Part shown: piece after piece, positions 1 to 7,825 of the stretch
How the letters are laid out: every line of letters starts with the position of its first letter
Numbering within the stretch: the first letter of the stretch is position 1
Source of the DNA: an uncultured Varibaculum sp.
Lineage (GTDB): Bacteria; Actinomycetota; Actinomycetes; Actinomycetales; Actinomycetaceae
Length of the DNA stretch: 37,626 nucleotides
NCBI GenBank assembly: GCA_947255165.1
Contig: CAMYFZ010000010.1
Location: 1-37,626 of the forward strand
Direction: 5' to 3'
The notes under the pieces: generated by a model
Seen by the model: the letters and a program-made list of their open reading frames with translations, nothing else
The model's database searches: none
What the model was told of the DNA's origin: nothing
Position numbers and translations under genes: made by a program

Positions 1-445
1 TGTCATAAGGCTGGGTTTGGTAACGCACCGAATCGAAAAGATAAAACTCGGCTTCAGCACCAATAAAACAGGTATCGGCGATTCCAGTAGAGCGCAGATA
101 GGCTTCCGCTTTAGAGGCGACCTGACGAGGATCGCGCGGAAAAGGCGCATCGGTGAAAGGATCCACGATGGAACAGTTCACCGCCAAAGTGGGGCAGGCG
201 CGGAAGGGATCCACATAGGCGTCAGACACATCGGTTATCAGCTTCATATCTGACTTGTCTATCGAGGTGAAACCGCGAATAGAAGAACCATCGAACATCA
301 ACCCGTTTTCCAGGGCGTCCGCGAACTGGTCGGCGGGGATCGTGAAATGCTGACTGGTACCAATCAGATCGCAAAAACGGATATCAATCAGTTCGATACC
401 CTGGTCGGCAACAAATTTTAGGGCTTCTTCGTGGGAGTTAAACAA
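1..445 (-). CDS. glnA: Glutamine synthetase type I (5' part, cut by the window edge)
   Basis: This gene makes glutamine from glutamate, ammonia and ATP in the cytoplasm. The first 148 codons are visible, reading left off the window. The start is taken as TTG at 445 because it follows a strong Shine-Dalgarno (GGAGG, five bases before the TTG) and gives the usual GSI N-terminus (MFNSHEEALKFV). The sequence then shows the beta-grasp domain, the family motif FDGSSIRGF near residues 55-63, and the start of the catalytic domain with GAEAEFYLFD, which carries metal-binding glutamates. The substrate-binding and adenylylation regions lie outside the window, so the alpha or beta subtype cannot be judged. 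The gene is the last minus-strand gene on this edge and is separated by about 300 bp from the LmeA-like gene upstream of it. Identification is firm; only the start is inferred. Confidence 0.93.
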   Translation of the reverse strand, partial: MFNSHEEALKFVADQGIELIDIRFCDLIGTSQHFTIPADQFADALENGLMFDGSSIRGFTSIDKSDMKLITDVSDAYVDPFRACPTLAVNCSIVDPFTDAPFPRDPRQVASKAEAYLRSTGIADTCFIGAEAEFYLFDSVRYQTQPYD

Positions 446-747
446 TTGTTCCTCCTTGGCTTAGCCGTGCGGCTTGCGGATAAGAAAACTAAAAAAAGCA
501 TACCGCGCCGGGACGCTGCAGCGAGATTCCCGCCCAAAACCGTGAACAGTTTCGCAAATATTTCCCGAGGGCGCGGTGCGGTTTCTCTAAAGTTGTTGCC
601 GCTTTCCCTAGTTGCGATGTCCAAGATATGGGCGGGGTAGCGCGGAAGAGAAATCACTCATGCCATCATCGGGGGCTGGTGCTCACATTTTTATGCAAGG
701 CACCCGCCGAGACGGTAGCTACAGGTACCTACGGAAAACACCAGCCG
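446..747. other. Intergenic region upstream of glnA
   Basis: This is a 302-bp stretch between the glnA start and the stop of the LmeA-like gene. It should hold the glnA promoter and the end of the upstream transcript. Short ORFs on both strands cross it, but none has a recognisable domain or a good ribosome binding site. I see no strong terminator hairpin with a U-tract and no recognisable riboswitch. Confidence 0.5.
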
Positions 748-1644
748 TTACCTGCCGACCCGGTACTTGCCGATATCTTTCAGTTTGACGTTCTTAAATT
801 CAAAATCGTACTTAATGTCTTTACCTGAAAAATCTATATTTTTCAAGGTCGTGCCCTTTGCAAAATCTATGGGAGTTTCTTCGTCGCCTTCAATGCCCAG
901 TTCAGCGGGAGTTAACTTTTGCCCCATGAACTCTTCGCTACCGTTAATCGTAATCTTGTCCACAGTCTGGGAAATTTTCGCAGATTCCCCGCTCTTACCG
1001 GGTTTGAAGTGCAGAGTCATAATCACCTGGAATTTTAATCCTTCTTCTTCACCCGCGACGGTAATTTTATTCCCTTGGCGATTTACGGTCATACCCGCAT
1101 CTTTAGCTTCTTTCAGCATACCTTTATCGAAGTCTTCACCCGGAATAGCATAACTCGCGGTGCCTTTTTCAATGACGGGGTTATCTCCCCCCTTGAAGCC
1201 GTAAACATCAATCTTTATGTCTTTTACTCTACGAAGATCTGGGGCATCTTTTTTAGCCGATTTGTCCTCCGTAAGCTTCCCCTCTGAGGCGGTGATGGTG
1301 GCATGCCGGTAATAGTCTTTAAAATAGCTGACCAGCATGGGGCTAGAGTCAATCTCTGCCTTAACATTCGAGAATCCCTCTTTGCTGAACTGCTCTTTGA
1401 GCCAGTTCTCCTGGGCTCTGCCTACTACCGCATTAGCGATAAATAACCCGACCAAAGTGACAACCAGCACCGCCACAATCACGATGGTGACAATCAAACC
1501 AGTCTTGCTCTTCTTGGGAGGGATAGCCGGCGGCATGGGTGAGGCGGACATTTGCGGGTTTACCGGCGAAAACTGGGGACTTTGGGGTGCCGGAAAACCT
1601 TGGGGAACGGGATTTCCACTATTAGGCTGGGGTGAATAACTCAT
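748..1644 (-). CDS. Membrane-anchored DUF2993/LmeA-like protein
   Basis: The protein has 298 residues. Residues 1-45 are rich in Pro, Ser and Gln and probably cytoplasmic. A lysine patch (KKSK) then precedes one hydrophobic helix at about 48-72. The remaining roughly 225 residues are extracytoplasmic and resemble DUF2993, the family of mycobacterial LmeA, a phospholipid-binding protein linked to lipomannan elongation. Resemblances include the post-membrane run VVGRAQENWLKEQF, alternating amphipathic beta strands, and an FKNVKLKDI-type strand near the C-terminus. The proline-rich N-terminus plus single TM layout is common in actinobacterial members. A function in lipid or envelope transport is inferred from the family only. 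There is no clear Shine-Dalgarno. A TAAAAT element five bases upstream of the ATG suggests the mRNA may be leaderless. The gene stands alone between hemD and glnA on the same strand. Confidence 0.6.
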   Translation of the reverse strand: MSYSPQPNSGNPVPQGFPAPQSPQFSPVNPQMSASPMPPAIPPKKSKTGLIVTIVIVAVLVVTLVGLFIANAVVGRAQENWLKEQFSKEGFSNVKAEIDSSPMLVSYFKDYYRHATITASEGKLTEDKSAKKDAPDLRRVKDIKIDVYGFKGGDNPVIEKGTASYAIPGEDFDKGMLKEAKDAGMTVNRQGNKITVAGEEEGLKFQVIMTLHFKPGKSGESAKISQTVDKITINGSEEFMGQKLTPAELGIEGDEETPIDFAKGTTLKNIDFSGKDIKYDFEFKNVKLKDIGKYRVGR

Positions 1645-1649
1645 ATCTT

Positions 1650-1659
1650 ATTTTAACAC
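1650..1659 (-). promoter_or_regulatory. Candidate extended -10 of the LmeA-like gene
   Basis: Read on the minus strand, the sequence is TGT followed by TAAAAT, an extended -10 element with five of six consensus bases. It lies five bases upstream of the ATG at 1644, and there is no Shine-Dalgarno. If it is used, transcription would begin at or very near the start codon. This is a pattern-based inference. A TTAACGTTAA palindrome lies further upstream at 1721-1730 and could be an operator. Confidence 0.35.
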
Positions 1660-1776
1660 ATGTGGTCTAGGTAACACCGAGGAATAGATATATTTTATAC
1701 AAATGTTACATAACGGATTATTAACGTTAACCAAATTTTTCAAATCGGAACTGCTAGTGGCTTTGCCGACCCGCGA

Positions 1777-2529
1777 TTAGGGTGCCAGGCAGGAACGTAG
1801 CGCCTCAGCCAGCCCGCCCGCATCCGGAGTCTTAGCTACCGCGGCAACTGTTAACCCTAACTCTCTCGCCACCTGGGCAGAAGGCTCCCCGATACAAACC
1901 AGGCGGGGGAGGGCGCGGGCAGGGGCAGCGGGATCCGAACTAAACACCCCAAAATCAACGAGGGCACGCAGATTAGAACCAGCGGTAACCGCCACCGCAT
2001 CGGCGTGGAAATATTCTTCCGGACAGGTAGAAACCGGGCTCATCGTGTAGAGGGGGCAAGTATCGACCTGGTAACCCAGGTCGCTTAAAGCTGCCGCGAG
2101 GTCGGGTTTACTGAGCGCCGATCCCGGCAAGAACACCCGACCCGGGGAGGAGCCGCTGGGAGTTAATTCCGCAAAGCGGCCTGCTAAATCTGTGGCATTA
2201 CCGCCCGCCTGCAAGGCGACATTCCAACCAGCCCTACTCGCCGCTTGGGCGCTAGCCTTACCTACTGCCGCCACCTGCGGAAACGTAGCTAAAGGCGGCT
2301 CTGCAGCTAACAGCTGCTGTAAATACTTGACGGTGCGGGCAGAAGTAATAATCACCCAGCTATATTCCATGCGCTGTAAGCGCTGCTGGCAGACGGGAAG
2401 TTGCGGAGGTGAAACCGGGCGCGAACGGGTGACCGGCGCGCCAACTACCCGGCACTCGGGCAATTCCGCCTGCAGCTTTTTCGTAAGCGGACGAGTTGCT
2501 GCGGCAGTCAGTGCCACCGTAAACGCCAT
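1777..2529 (-). CDS. hemD: Uroporphyrinogen-III synthase
   Basis: HemD cyclises and inverts ring D of hydroxymethylbilane to give uroporphyrinogen III in the cytoplasm. The protein has 250 residues, normal for the family. Despite the low overall conservation of HemD, the typical blocks are visible: WVIITSARTVKYL in the first domain, VAAVGKASAQAA in the hinge and second domain, an LPGSA-type block, and VCIGEPSAQVARELGL near the C-terminus, which matches the usual IGxxTA-type motif. The ATG at 2529 follows GGAGGGCGACG. It starts 36 bases after the stop of the hemY-hemC fusion gene and is the last gene of the hemE-hemYC-hemD arm, so HemD receives the product of the fused HemC domain encoded just upstream. 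Confidence 0.9.
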   Translation of the reverse strand: MAFTVALTAAATRPLTKKLQAELPECRVVGAPVTRSRPVSPPQLPVCQQRLQRMEYSWVIITSARTVKYLQQLLAAEPPLATFPQVAAVGKASAQAASRAGWNVALQAGGNATDLAGRFAELTPSGSSPGRVFLPGSALSKPDLAAALSDLGYQVDTCPLYTMSPVSTCPEEYFHADAVAVTAGSNLRALVDFGVFSSDPAAPARALPRLVCIGEPSAQVARELGLTVAAVAKTPDAGGLAEALRSCLAP

Positions 2530-2565
2530 CGTCGCCCTCCGAAAATAGTTTCCCGTTGCCCGTTT

Positions 2566-5124
2566 CTAGCCGCGCACCTTAGCAGCACCCAGGTCAGCGA
2601 GCTCGCCGCCGCCTGCCTCCAAGAGGGCGCGAGCCACGCTTTCACCGAGTTCGCGCGCCTGATCAAGCATCTCGGCAAAAGTTTTCTCCGGATCAGCCTG
2701 CAAAGAGTCACTGATGCGCACCTCGCGGGTACCATCCAAGGAAATAATCGCGGCAGTCAGCGTGAGTATCCCCCGTTCCATCTGCGCAAACGCCCCCACC
2801 GGCGCGGCGCACCCGGCGTTTAGTTCCGCTAAAACTGCCCGTTCCGCAGTAGAGGTAAGCGCAGTTGCCAGGTCATTAATCTCTTCCAGAGCAGCCGCTA
2901 AATCGGGGTGGGCTTTAACTGCCGTCTCCGATGCCTCCACCGCGAGCGCCCCTTGTGCCGGAGCCGGCAGTACCTGTTCGGGATCGAAACGCTCGCTGGC
3001 GTAAGCGCCCAGCCCGATCCGATCCAAACCTGCCGCCGCCAAAATCACCGCATCCAAGTCATGGGCGCCCTGCGAGATTTTTTCGCGCGTCTCCCGGCCA
3101 TCAGTAAAGTCGGCCTGCGGAGCACTAATACCTTTCACTCTGCCCAGGCGGGTAGGAACGTTTCCGCGAATATCCACGATCTTGAGGTCGGGACGTAAAG
3201 CCAGGATTTGGGCGGCGCGGCGCGGAGAGCCCGTCCCCACGGTGGCGCCTGGCGGCAAAGTTTCCAAAGTTAAACCGGGAGCTGCGCACAGGGCGTCCCG
3301 GGCATCCGCGCGGCTCGGAATCGCGGCCACTTTTAGCCCCGAAACCGGCTGGGTAGGTAAATCTTTGAAAGAATGCACTGCTAAATGGCAGTTTCCTTCC
3401 AAGAGTGCCAGGCGTAGTTGCGCGGCAAATACGCCCACTCCTCCTAGTTTTTGTAAAGAGGCGCGGGAAATATCGCCGGCCGTGCGCACTTGCCGCAGCT
3501 GCACTTTTAGCCCATGTTCACGCAAAGCGCTAGCTACGGTTTCCGATTGGGTAACTGCCAGGCGAGAGGCGCGAGTTCCCAAAACCAAGGCATCGTCCTT
3601 CGCCTCGCTAATCCAGCCGGTACCGCGCAATTTAATGGTTTGCGCCTGGCGCACTACTGCGGCAATCCCGGAACCGGCAACCCAGGAGCCCGCCAGCTCC
3701 AGACCGGGGTAAGCGCGCACATCTTCCAGTAGCTTGGCGGTCATTTCCCGATGCTTGGGGGTGAAGGGCGGCAGGGAGCCATCCCAGTGAATAATCATTG
3801 AACCCAGCAGCTGATCCGGGGAAATCTGAACCCCTAGTAGCCGGGAAGCATCCTGCAATGCCCCCTCAACCGATACTGGAATCTCCGGTCCATTCGCCCA
3901 ACCATAAGACACGCGGAGCAGATGGCGACCTTTACCGGCAGCTTCCTCCGCCCACGGCCATTTAGAAGTGTAGTGGGTGATCGCTTTCGCCCCCACGCAA
4001 CCATTTTCAATATCTTCACTGCTCGGACGCTGGACTAACATTCCCGAACCACGCGGATGAGCATCTAAGGCCGGGCAGTCCACAAACAGAGTTACGTGCG
4101 CGATGGGCCCGCCCTGCGGGAGCTCACCGACTGCAATACCCGGTACTTTGCTAAGCATCGGCGCCGCTAAATAGCCTGGTAGTGCTACTACTACCTGCGG
4201 CACGGTGACGGTGACCGCCTCTCCGATATTTATAGGGCTCGCCCCCGGGGTTGGCCCCGATTTAGTGTTAGAAACCGTTACCTTCCAGCCTGCCAAGCCG
4301 TGCTGATTTGAGCCTGCGGTAGCGGGGCTGTCAGCGGCGTCAGATTCAATTTCAACCGGTTCCAGGTCGAGGGCGCGCACATGGGGCAAAATCAGCCCCC
4401 CGCCCTCTTCAATACGCTGCGCTAAGGTTTCTACCAGGCGGAACATTCCTCCCTCAGGGGCAAGTACCGCCGGTTTACCCGGCTTCAGTCCGCGCAAAGC
4501 TGCGACTGCCTTCACCAGGGAACCGTGTTCTTTTAGCGCCGGGCGCAGACCGCGCAAGGTGGTGTCGGCGTTTAAGCGGTCGGTGCTGGCAGAGTGGATT
4601 CCCCCGGCCACGGGCGCGACTACTTTCTCTAAAACTGCCTGACCTAAGCGGGCAGTTACCAGACCGGAGACGGTGGCTTCTTCTGCCCCCACCTCCGGAC
4701 CCATAGTTAAGTCCTGGCGGGCGCGCTCCATTTCTGCTTCGCTAAGCGCCCCCACAATCCCGGGATCATCCAGGCTGGCAGGAATCCCCAACATTCCGTG
4801 GGGAATCGGAAGGGCACCCTCGGGAATGCCTGCACGTTCATGGTGGAAAATCCAAGATTTACCGCGGGGAGCGACCAGCGGCAAATCTAGTTCGCCGCAC
4901 AAATCTTTAACTTCTTGCGCCCCTGCCGCGAAAGCCTCAGCGCCAATATCGAAGGTGAAGTCCCCGAAACGTCCCGAGCAGATTAGGCCGCCGGGGCGTC
5001 CTCGTTCCTCGATCACCGCCACCCGCGCGCCCTGTTTTTGCAGAGTATAGGCGTTGGTTAATCCGGCCAGCCCCCCTCCGATAACCAGAACATCATAATC
5101 GGCTAGTCCAGCTAGGTCGTGCAT
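2566..5124 (-). CDS. Fused coproporphyrinogen/protoporphyrinogen oxidase (HemY) and hydroxymethylbilane synthase (HemC)
   Basis: This is one uninterrupted frame of 852 residues encoding two haem enzymes. Residues 1 to about 495 are an FAD-dependent HemY-type oxidase: the dinucleotide-binding motif VLVIGGGLAGL near the N-terminus, GRPGGLICSGRFGDFTFDIGAEAF, and a C-terminal GSWVAGSGIAAVVRQA block. Residues about 510-852 are a full-length HemC: LGTRASRLAVTQSE, HSFKDLPT with the catalytic Asp near 588, GTGSPRRAAQ, RGNVPTRLGR, LAAAGLDRIG, and the dipyrromethane cofactor cysteine near 772 in NAGCAAPVGAF. An insertion of about 20 residues follows GRVKG. The ATG at 5124 follows AAGGAGACGCA and is preferred over the upstream TTG at 5142. 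In other actinobacteria these are adjacent separate genes. Given HemQ in the same cluster, the oxidase probably acts on coproporphyrinogen III, which is an inference. Confidence 0.92.
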   Translation of the reverse strand: MHDLAGLADYDVLVIGGGLAGLTNAYTLQKQGARVAVIEERGRPGGLICSGRFGDFTFDIGAEAFAAGAQEVKDLCGELDLPLVAPRGKSWIFHHERAGIPEGALPIPHGMLGIPASLDDPGIVGALSEAEMERARQDLTMGPEVGAEEATVSGLVTARLGQAVLEKVVAPVAGGIHSASTDRLNADTTLRGLRPALKEHGSLVKAVAALRGLKPGKPAVLAPEGGMFRLVETLAQRIEEGGGLILPHVRALDLEPVEIESDAADSPATAGSNQHGLAGWKVTVSNTKSGPTPGASPINIGEAVTVTVPQVVVALPGYLAAPMLSKVPGIAVGELPQGGPIAHVTLFVDCPALDAHPRGSGMLVQRPSSEDIENGCVGAKAITHYTSKWPWAEEAAGKGRHLLRVSYGWANGPEIPVSVEGALQDASRLLGVQISPDQLLGSMIIHWDGSLPPFTPKHREMTAKLLEDVRAYPGLELAGSWVAGSGIAAVVRQAQTIKLRGTGWISEAKDDALVLGTRASRLAVTQSETVASALREHGLKVQLRQVRTAGDISRASLQKLGGVGVFAAQLRLALLEGNCHLAVHSFKDLPTQPVSGLKVAAIPSRADARDALCAAPGLTLETLPPGATVGTGSPRRAAQILALRPDLKIVDIRGNVPTRLGRVKGISAPQADFTDGRETREKISQGAHDLDAVILAAAGLDRIGLGAYASERFDPEQVLPAPAQGALAVEASETAVKAHPDLAAALEEINDLATALTSTAERAVLAELNAGCAAPVGAFAQMERGILTLTAAIISLDGTREVRISDSLQADPEKTFAEMLDQARELGESVARALLEAGGGELADLGAAKVRG

Positions 5125-5195
5125 TGCGTCTCCTTGCCCCAAGCGGTTTTCGAGGCGCTGCGCCCCGGGTAATCCTTCAGCATAGTCGTTGGTGA

Positions 5196-6230
5196 TTAGT
5201 TTGATTCATGTACCTGGTCGACGATTTCTTGTAAAACCGCCGGGTCGGCATTCGGGGGTACCCCGTGTCCCAGGTTGACGATATGGGCGGAGGCTTTCTT
5301 GCCTTCCGCTAAAACCTGATCGACGTGATCACGGCGCACCTGGCTAGAGGCGAACAAAATCGCAGGATCTATATTTCCTTGCACCGCAAAGCGGTCACCA
5401 GGCCCATGTTCGATTTTCTGAACGGCTTCACCGAGGGGTAGTCGCCAGTCCACCCCAATACATTCGGCGCCCGCATCGCGCATTAAATCCAGCAAGGAAG
5501 CGGCCCCCACCCCGAAATGAATCACCGGTACCCCGCGGGCATGGGCGGAATCAATCACTACCCGGGAATGCTCCCAGCAGTAGGTTTGATAGTCAGCGCG
5601 TGAGAGGTCGCCTACCCAGGAATCGAAAACTTGGGCAGTACGCGCCCCACCCGCAATTTGGGCCGCAAGGAAAGCCGCCGACATATCCGCGCACCAGCTG
5701 GCCAGCCGGTTCCAGGCATCCGGATAAGAATGCATAAACGCCCGCGCCTCCAGGTGATTCTTCGAGCGGGTTTTCCCAATTAGATAGGACGCCAAGGTGA
5801 AAGGGGCGGCCGCAAAAGCAATCAGGGGGGTCTCTCCCAGCTCAGTGCAGGCAATCTGGGCGGCTTCGGTAATACAGTCCGGGTCAAAACTCTTATAGCT
5901 GGTGAGGCGATCTACATCCTTGGGGTCCAGGACGGGGTCGGCGAAAACCGGGCCTTTACCGGGGACTATCTGTACGTCTAAGCCGGCCAGATACAGGGGG
6001 GTGACAATATCGGAAAAGAAAATTGCGGCGTCTACCCCGTAACGGCGCACCGGCTGTAGGGTGATTTCGGCGGCCAGGTCGGGGGTGGTGCAGGCGGTGA
6101 GCATATCGTTATCGGCCCGCAGGCGGCGATACTCGGGGAGGGAACGCCCGGCTTGGCGCATAAACCAAACTGGAGTTTTATCGGGGCGTAGGCCGCGAAC
6201 TGCTTTTAGAAAAGAATTTTGCTCAGACAT
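5196..6230 (-). CDS. hemE: Uroporphyrinogen decarboxylase
   Basis: HemE removes four carboxyl groups from uroporphyrinogen III to give coproporphyrinogen III. The N-terminal signature TPVWFMRQAGRSLPEYR, with its substrate-binding Arg residues, is present, as are FFSDIVTPLYLAGL, APFTLASYLI, QVFDSWVGDLS and VQGNIDPAILFAS, and the C-terminal NLGHGVPPNADP block. The ATG at 6230 gives 344 residues, close to the family length. The longer TTG start at 6278 would add 16 residues that do not look like HemE. The gene is first in the minus-strand hemE-hemYC-hemD arm, with 71 bases to hemYC. It is divergent from hemA across about 275 bp that must hold both promoters. Confidence 0.95.
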   Translation of the reverse strand: MSEQNSFLKAVRGLRPDKTPVWFMRQAGRSLPEYRRLRADNDMLTACTTPDLAAEITLQPVRRYGVDAAIFFSDIVTPLYLAGLDVQIVPGKGPVFADPVLDPKDVDRLTSYKSFDPDCITEAAQIACTELGETPLIAFAAAPFTLASYLIGKTRSKNHLEARAFMHSYPDAWNRLASWCADMSAAFLAAQIAGGARTAQVFDSWVGDLSRADYQTYCWEHSRVVIDSAHARGVPVIHFGVGAASLLDLMRDAGAECIGVDWRLPLGEAVQKIEHGPGDRFAVQGNIDPAILFASSQVRRDHVDQVLAEGKKASAHIVNLGHGVPPNADPAVLQEIVDQVHESN

Positions 6231-6490
6231 ATTTCCATCATCGCCGGCATTTTCGGCTGGCGCAAGCAAGTGCAGCAAACGGCGGAAGGCGGGCTATTAC
6301 CCGGGACCGGGAAACCGGAAAGAAGGTTTTTCTGACACATTTTCCGCATCTGTCTGTTGCGAAAAACGATGTTTCTTAGTGACACTCTGGCAGATTATTT
6401 TTCCTTGCTAATCCTCTGGACTGCGAAAATAGAAAAAATTGGGGCGTGACTAGGGGTAAACTGGGCGGTTCTTTTAGAAAAATAAAAACA

Positions 6491-6506
6491 TGGTCTAATG
6501 AGCCCG
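6491..6506 (+). promoter_or_regulatory. Candidate extended -10 promoter giving a leaderless hemA mRNA
   Basis: The sequence TGG-TCTAAT at 6491-6499 is an extended -10 element (TGn plus five of six consensus bases). The GTG proposed as the hemA start lies at 6506, seven bases after the hexamer, exactly where transcription would be expected to start. No Shine-Dalgarno is visible upstream of this GTG. Leaderless genes are common in actinobacteria. The element is seen in the sequence; its use is inferred. Confidence 0.45.
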
Positions 6507-7825
6507 TGGGTCTTTCTTCCTATTCGGTACATCATCTCCGGCACGGGCTGAGCGCCGTGGCGGCAGCTTCCAGTACCACCGAGGGGCTCCCGCAAGATCT
6601 TTTGCAACGCCTGCCCGAAGTACGGGGAGTGCTACCGCTTTCTACCTGCAATCGGGTAGAAATCATTATCGAAACCGCGCCTGCGCTCTCCGGAGAGCAA
6701 CAGGTAGGGGTAGATCGCTATATTCAATCCCGGTTAGGCACGGATTGCGAAACCCGCCGCGACCGCGAAGTGCTGGATCATCTTTTCCAGGTAGCCTGTG
6801 GACTGGACTCCATGGTGGTGGGGGAGCGAGAAATCTCCGGACAGCTGCGCCGGGCTCTACGGGTCGCCACCCAGCAGCGAATATCCTCCGCCACCATTAC
6901 CCGCGCCTGCCAAGGAGCGCTAACCACTTCCCGCCGGGTCGCGCAGCTGACCGGAATCGCCTCCCAGGGGCGTTCGGTAGTGGCTTGCGGCCTCGAAATC
7001 GTAAGTGAACGGATAAATCCCCTGGCGGGAACCCCCACGCTCTTGATTGGCACCGGCTCTTATGCGGGAGCGGCAGTCGCGGCGCTACGCGCCAAGGGGG
7101 TGCAAGATATCTCGGTATATTCCACTTCCGGGCGGGCAGAACGTTTTGCTTTCGGACACGACTTGCAGCCGGTAGCCAAAGATCAGCTAGTCGCGGCTTT
7201 GGAAGCAGCTACTTTAATCGTTTCCTGCCGCGGCATGGGCTCTCCGGTACTAACTAAAGAGGAAGTCCAGCGGGCTTTAGCGCTATCTAACGGCGAAAAA
7301 ACGATTCTGGATTTGGCCTTACAAACCGATATTGAGGACGGGGTCGCCGCTCTAGAGCGGGTACGAGTAATCAACTTAGAAGAAATCAGTGACCGGGTAC
7401 CGGAGGCGGGGAAAGCCCAGGTAAAGCGGGCAGAAGAAATCGTGGCCGAGGGTGTAGAGGAAGCCGAAGCGCTGCTCGCAGACCGGCAGATGGACTCGGT
7501 AGTGGTAGCGTTGCGCGACAGCTTCCGACAGGTGCTGGCTGATGAAGTTGCGCGTCTACCGAAGGGGGATAGCATCCCTCGCGAAGACGTGGAATACGCG
7601 CTGCGGCATCTGGCGGCGCGCCTAGCCCATATTCCCACTATCAATGCCCACCGCGCCGGACGCGAGGGGATGGGGCGTGAATACGTAAACGCCCTCCAGC
7701 AAGTGTGGGGATTAGATCTGGATATTCCGGCGGAACCAGGAGATGTAGAACCCGCCTGTCCGGTAACGGGCTTGAAAGTTGCTGATTTAAAACAGGACTC
7801 TGCCGGCGAAAAGGAGGTTCGGTGA
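6506..7825 (+). CDS. hemA: Glutamyl-tRNA reductase
   Basis: HemA reduces glutamyl-tRNA(Glu) with NADPH to glutamate-1-semialdehyde, the first committed haem step. From GTG 6506 the protein has 439 residues and begins VGLSSYSVHHL, matching the usual N-terminus. The catalytic cysteine is in LSTCNRVE (Cys48). It is followed by VACGLDSMVVGEREISGQLRRA, an NADPH-binding segment with LIGTGSYAGAA, and a C-terminal dimerisation region. A longer reading from GTG 6446 adds 20 residues unlike the family. The gene heads the plus-strand arm: its TGA overlaps the hemH start (GTGA), so the two are translationally coupled. A tRNA-Glu gene lies in the same window at 31485, but distance makes a link unlikely. 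Confidence 0.94.
   Translation: MGLSSYSVHHLRHGLSAVAAASSTTEGLPQDLLQRLPEVRGVLPLSTCNRVEIIIETAPALSGEQQVGVDRYIQSRLGTDCETRRDREVLDHLFQVACGLDSMVVGEREISGQLRRALRVATQQRISSATITRACQGALTTSRRVAQLTGIASQGRSVVACGLEIVSERINPLAGTPTLLIGTGSYAGAAVAALRAKGVQDISVYSTSGRAERFAFGHDLQPVAKDQLVAALEAATLIVSCRGMGSPVLTKEEVQRALALSNGEKTILDLALQTDIEDGVAALERVRVINLEEISDRVPEAGKAQVKRAEEIVAEGVEEAEALLADRQMDSVVVALRDSFRQVLADEVARLPKGDSIPREDVEYALRHLAARLAHIPTINAHRAGREGMGREYVNALQQVWGLDLDIPAEPGDVEPACPVTGLKVADLKQDSAGEKEVR

Noticed and set aside
17..253. Plus-strand ORF of 78 codons
   Set aside because: It lies opposite the glnA reading frame, which is clearly real.
418..657. Opposed small ORFs in the glnA upstream region
   Set aside because: No ribosome binding site, no domain, arginine-rich shadow-like composition.
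2508..2735. Minus-strand ORF bridging hemYC and hemD
   Set aside because: It overlaps the ends of two well-supported genes in another frame and has a shadow-like composition.
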